Below are positions 61,247-64,000 of a DNA stretch of 64,000 nt, piece by piece; position 1 is the stretch's first letter, and each line of letters starts with the position of its first letter. This stretch comes from Streptomyces sp. LUP47B (lineage in GTDB: Bacteria > Actinomycetota > Actinomycetes > Streptomycetales > Streptomycetaceae), in the NCBI RefSeq assembly GCF_001746295.1, contig NZ_MJAH01000018.1, positions 110,007-174,006 of the forward strand, given 5' to 3'. Position numbers and translations under genes: made by a program. The notes beneath the pieces are model-generated. The model saw only the letters and a list, made by a program, of their open reading frames with translations. It was not told where the DNA came from and ran no database searches.

Positions 61247-62368
61247 ATGGCCCTTCGATCACGGCTGGACGTGTGGCGTTCCTGGCAGCCGGGTCACGCG
61301 CCCGCGCTGGTAGTGATCCCCCTGGGGCTGATCGTCGCGGTCTGCGTGGTCGATGTGCTGGCTCCTCCGCACATTCACCTCGGTCCGCTGCTGGTGGCGG
61401 CACCTGCGATCACGGTGGCCTTCGCCGGCGCCCGCGTGACCGCGCTGATGGGAGTGCTCGCGGTCACGGCCCAGGTACTGATCGGCATCCTTAGGGGAGT
61501 CCTTCCCACCGCCAACATCCAGGCCCAGATCGCTGCCCTGATCGTCGTCTCCCTCGTCTGCGTCACCCTCTGCGTGGTCCGGGACCGGCGTGAGCAGAAG
61601 CTGCAACGCGTGCGCTCGGTGGCCGAAGCGGCGCAGAGCGTGCTGCTGCGGCCACTGCCCACCCGTGCCGGCCCGCTGCGGATCGCCGGCCTGTACATCC
61701 CCGCCGAGGAAGAAGCCGACCTGGGCGGGGACCTGTACGCGGCCGCACGGACCGACCACCACAGCACACGGCTCCTCATCGGCGATGTACGCGGCAACGG
61801 CCTGGCCGCGATCAACAACGCCGCCCTGCTCCTCGGCGCCTTTCGCGCGGCCGCCCATCGGCAGGCCACCCTTTCCCGCCTCGCCGTCCACCTGGACGCC
61901 GCACTTCGCTGGGACACCAGCCAGTGGCGGCCAGAGGCAGAACAGGACGCCGACGAAGACTTCGCCACCGCCATCCTGCTCGACATCCCCGACCACGATC
62001 CGGTCGTCCACCTCATCGCCTGCGGCCACCCACCACCGCTCCTCCTGCGAGGAAATCACCTCACCCCACTCATGCCCGAGGCCAGCCACCTCCCGATCGG
62101 ATTCGGCGGGATCTTCGGCGTTGCCGCCTACGACGTCCAGACATTCCCGTTCGAGGTCGGCGACCTGCTCCTCCTCTACACAGACGGCGTCATCGAAGCA
62201 CGTGATGCCGACGGACTCTTCTACCCCTTCACCGAACGCGCGCCAGAATGGACCAAGGACGACCCCGACCAACTCCTGCGCCTCCTGCATGACGACCTGC
62301 TGGCCCACGTCCACGGACACCTCGACGACGACGCGGCGGTAGTCGCCATCCGCCGCCTGGCACTCTGA
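61247..62368 (+). CDS. PP2C-type (SpoIIE) protein serine/threonine phosphatase, membrane-anchored
   Basis: A 373-residue protein with three hydrophobic segments in residues 20-110 (VVIPLGLIVAVCVVDVLAPP; VTALMGVLAVTAQVLIGILR; IAALIVVSLVCVTLCVV) and a SpoIIE domain from about 145 to 373. Metal-binding acids are in DLGGDLYAA and LLIGDVRGNGLAA, and the closing acids in YTDGVIEARDADG. It probably dephosphorylates an anti-anti-sigma factor in stress signalling. No partner STAS gene lies nearby. Confidence 0.9.
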   Translation: MALRSRLDVWRSWQPGHAPALVVIPLGLIVAVCVVDVLAPPHIHLGPLLVAAPAITVAFAGARVTALMGVLAVTAQVLIGILRGVLPTANIQAQIAALIVVSLVCVTLCVVRDRREQKLQRVRSVAEAAQSVLLRPLPTRAGPLRIAGLYIPAEEEADLGGDLYAAARTDHHSTRLLIGDVRGNGLAAINNAALLLGAFRAAAHRQATLSRLAVHLDAALRWDTSQWRPEAEQDADEDFATAILLDIPDHDPVVHLIACGHPPPLLLRGNHLTPLMPEASHLPIGFGGIFGVAAYDVQTFPFEVGDLLLLYTDGVIEARDADGLFYPFTERAPEWTKDDPDQLLRLLHDDLLAHVHGHLDDDAAVVAIRRLAL

Positions 62369-63144
62369 TCACCGGCACACCTGTGCCGGCCCTCCTCGGG
62401 ACCACGGATCCGGCCACGCCCGGACGAGTTGGTGTCGGGTTGTGTCGGCAGTGACCACGACAGGCAGACGAATCGCTCGCCCGAGCGAACCCGGACACTG
62501 TCGTTGGGTGCTGGGTGAGGACGAGTCCGGTGTTGGCATGCAGCCGTCGGTCAGGTCGGGACGGAGCTGAATCTGGCACAGTCCCTCGCCGGAGGGTGCG
62601 TTCAAGGTGCTCGTCGTCGGTGAAGGCGGTGTTGGCCAGTGGGCCGGGCATGGGTGTCGCTGATGCGGGGCATCCCGCCGATCCACTCGCGCCGTGGTCG
62701 CGGGCGCTGTCGTCCGGCCAACCTTCTGTGAGTCCGCCGGTGATCTTGGCGGCATGGCCTGCCCTGACTCGTGGTGCCAGTTCCGCTCGCGGGATGAAAG
62801 CCACCCGGTCCGGGGGAGTGCGGTGGGTCTCCGGGGCGGTTCGCCGCGGCGGATTTGCGTGACGGCCTTTCGGGCGGCCTGCCGGCCTTGCTCGGTGAGC
62901 TGGGGGCGGATGACGGCGACGCGCACTGACTCGGCCCTCGAGGCACATCGGTGTCCGGCGCTGGTGACGTTTGGTTGCTTTGGGAAACTCGCCCGTATTG
63001 CTAATTGTATGGAAGGTGAATTCTGGGGTTTATCTGTGCTCTTTCTGCTTGTCTTTGCCGGGTTTTTTACGGAATCTGGCGGAGGAAGAGCGGTCGCACG
63101 TGAAATAGCGTCTCCCTTCAGAGACTCACGTCCTGGAGCGCACC
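62369..63144 (+). other. 776-bp intergenic region with an AT-rich leader before the sigma gene
   Basis: No gene is recognised at 62369-62960; minus-strand frames such as FIPRAELAPRVRAGHAAKIT look coding-like in places but match nothing I know and are broken. From about 62965 to 63080 the base composition turns AT-rich (TTGCTTTGGG, GTATTGCTAATTGTATGG, GGGTTTTTTACGG), unlike the rest of the window. This part could hold the sigma gene promoter and a leader RNA. An ATG at 63009 opens a frame, MEGEFWGLSVLFLLVFAGFF, that runs out of phase into the sigma gene. Confidence 0.5.
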
Positions 63145-63654
63145 ATGTCCCAAGACCCCCCTGTCGGCTTACCCGTCCCGCCCGCTGCGGAACGCCACCG
63201 GGCCCGCCTGCTGCGGTACGCGAGCAGGCTCACCTCCGGTGACCTGCACCGCGCCGAGGACGTCGTCCAGGAGACGATGCTGCGGGCCTGGCTCACGGAC
63301 CTCGACGGATACGACGAGGAGCACCGACTCGCCTGGCTCATGAGGGTCGCCCGCAATCTGGTCGTGGACGCCCGCAGGCGTGACCGGGCCGTGCCGGTCG
63401 GCACCATGCCCGAGGACATGCTGCACCGTCCCGACGGCGCCGGGGATCCGGCCGACACCGTGGTCAACCGGCAGGTGGTCCGGCGGGCTCTGGCACAGCT
63501 GTCGCACGAGCACCGCGAGGTGCTTTTCCACGTCCACCTGCGCGATCGCACCCGGGCCGAGGCCGCCCGCTTGATCGGTGTGCCGCAAGGCACGGTGAAG
63601 TCGCGCAACCATTACGCGCTGGAAGCCATACGGCGCGAGATTCCGGCGGCATGA
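63145..63654 (+). CDS. ECF-type RNA polymerase sigma factor
   Basis: A 169-residue sigma-70 family protein. Region 2 is LRYASRLTSGDLHRAEDVVQ with ETMLRAWLTDLDGYDEEHRL, and region 4 is LAQLSHEHREVLFHVHLRDR with AEAARLIGVPQGTVKSR. The DAEDVVQET-like core is LHRAEDVVQETMLRAW. The size fits ECF sigma factors. The next gene encodes a membrane protein that could be linked to it. An AT-rich leader precedes it. Confidence 0.92.
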   Translation: MSQDPPVGLPVPPAAERHRARLLRYASRLTSGDLHRAEDVVQETMLRAWLTDLDGYDEEHRLAWLMRVARNLVVDARRRDRAVPVGTMPEDMLHRPDGAGDPADTVVNRQVVRRALAQLSHEHREVLFHVHLRDRTRAEAARLIGVPQGTVKSRNHYALEAIRREIPAA

Positions 63655-63703
63655 GACACAGCGGAAACGGCACAATCGGCAGGAAAGGCGTGAGGAACAC
63701 CGA

Positions 63704-64000
63704 GTGAGGAACGTCGACCCCTTCGTCTGGTTCCGTCAGAACAGTGATGTCATCTTCCGGTGGCTGGGCATCGCCGGCATGGCGCTGCTTCTGTTCCTGC
63801 TCCTGCGCGTGTGGGCCATGCGGTGGGGCGGCTGGCGGGCCGCCCGGGCGCGTCTGCGGCGCGAACTGGCCGTCACGGCCCACGCGTTCGCGAAACCCGT
63901 TCGTGCCTGGCTGGGCTACCGGCGGGCGCTGCGGCTGCTGGTCCGGCGGTTGCGCGACCAGGCCACCTGGCGCGACGCCGAACGCGCTCTGGCCGCCGCC
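63704..64000 (+). CDS. Membrane protein, N-terminal part (runs off the window)
   Basis: An open frame from GTG 63704 continues to the end of the window (99 codons). It reads VRNVDPFVWFRQNSDVIFRW, then one clear membrane helix GIAGMALLLFLLLRVWAMRW, followed by a basic cytoplasmic part (RRELAVTAHAFAKPVRAWLG and more Arg). It lies 49 bp after the sigma gene, so it may be part of the same unit, for example as a membrane partner, but no anti-sigma motif is visible. Confidence 0.7.
   Translation, partial: MRNVDPFVWFRQNSDVIFRWLGIAGMALLLFLLLRVWAMRWGGWRAARARLRRELAVTAHAFAKPVRAWLGYRRALRLLVRRLRDQATWRDAERALAAA

Noticed and set aside
62369..62960. A transposase or other gene remnant on the minus strand
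   Set aside because: Some coding-like stretches exist, but I could not match any transposase block, and no inverted terminal repeats or target duplications were seen.
1..64000. tRNA, rRNA and CRISPR arrays
   Set aside because: No T-loop plus acceptor patterns, ribosomal RNA blocks or regularly spaced repeats were found.

Overview
The window comes from a high-GC actinomycete, most probably a Streptomyces or a close relative. The signs are roughly 70 percent G+C with strong third-position bias, many GTG starts, stop-start overlaps of 4 bp (ATGA, GTGA, TGATG), F420-type LLM oxidoreductases, a mycofactocin glycosyltransferase, and XRE, SpoIIE and ECF regulators. No rRNA, tRNA, CRISPR array or intact insertion sequence was seen.

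Positions 1 to about 42,700 hold one large catabolic region. In order it contains: a dioxygenase/SnoaL/LLM operon (1-2569, +); a DapB-like dehydrogenase (-); a branched-chain-type ABC importer with a fused LivH-LivM permease (3872-9444, +); a TetR gene (-); a molybdenum hydroxylase (large, FAD, 2Fe-2S and CoxG-like proteins) followed by a mycofactocin-type SDR, a P450 and a ferredoxin (10744-17444, +), closed by a strong terminator. A minus-strand operon follows (25539-18278): TetR, two SDRs, aldehyde dehydrogenase, a double carboxymuconolactone-decarboxylase protein, XdhC and MftF. Next come a split acyl-CoA dehydrogenase pair with a SnoaL protein (-), then an acyl-CoA degradation operon (28580-36983, +) with amidohydrolase, SDR, family III CoA transferases, enoyl-CoA hydratase, thiolase and acyl-CoA dehydrogenase. 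Last are a hydratase/amidohydrolase pair (-) and a two-subunit B12 acyl-CoA mutase with a second LLM enzyme (39657-42732, +).

The inferred logic is uptake, hydroxylation by P450 or dioxygenase, oxidation of alcohol and aldehyde by mycofactocin/SDR, aldehyde dehydrogenase and molybdenum enzymes, CoA transfer, beta-oxidation-like cleavage and carbon-skeleton rearrangement. No acyl-CoA ligase is visible, and the substrate cannot be named from sequence. A 15-bp motif close to GAGAATGnnrTTyyC recurs upstream of five or more of these transcription units, suggesting one regulon, perhaps run by the TetR at 24874-25539.

Positions 42,700-48,200 are a mixed stretch: an anti-sigma-factor remnant, a lower-GC formaldehyde-dehydrogenase-type gene, a small unknown gene, an esterase and a monooxygenase-fold protein divergent from an AraC regulator, and an SDR.

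Positions 48,608-59,413 carry the most unusual block: a Pst-type ABC transporter (PstC, PstA, PstS, PstB) whose genes are interleaved with an 874-residue secreted protein, a secreted substrate-binding protein with Ig-like repeats, and a sortase-fold membrane protein that has lost its catalytic His and Cys. I read it as a cell-surface binding and transport system not explained by ordinary phosphate uptake. The end of the window holds an NTF2-like protein, an XRE regulator, a SpoIIE-type phosphatase, an ECF sigma factor behind an AT-rich leader, and the start of a membrane protein.
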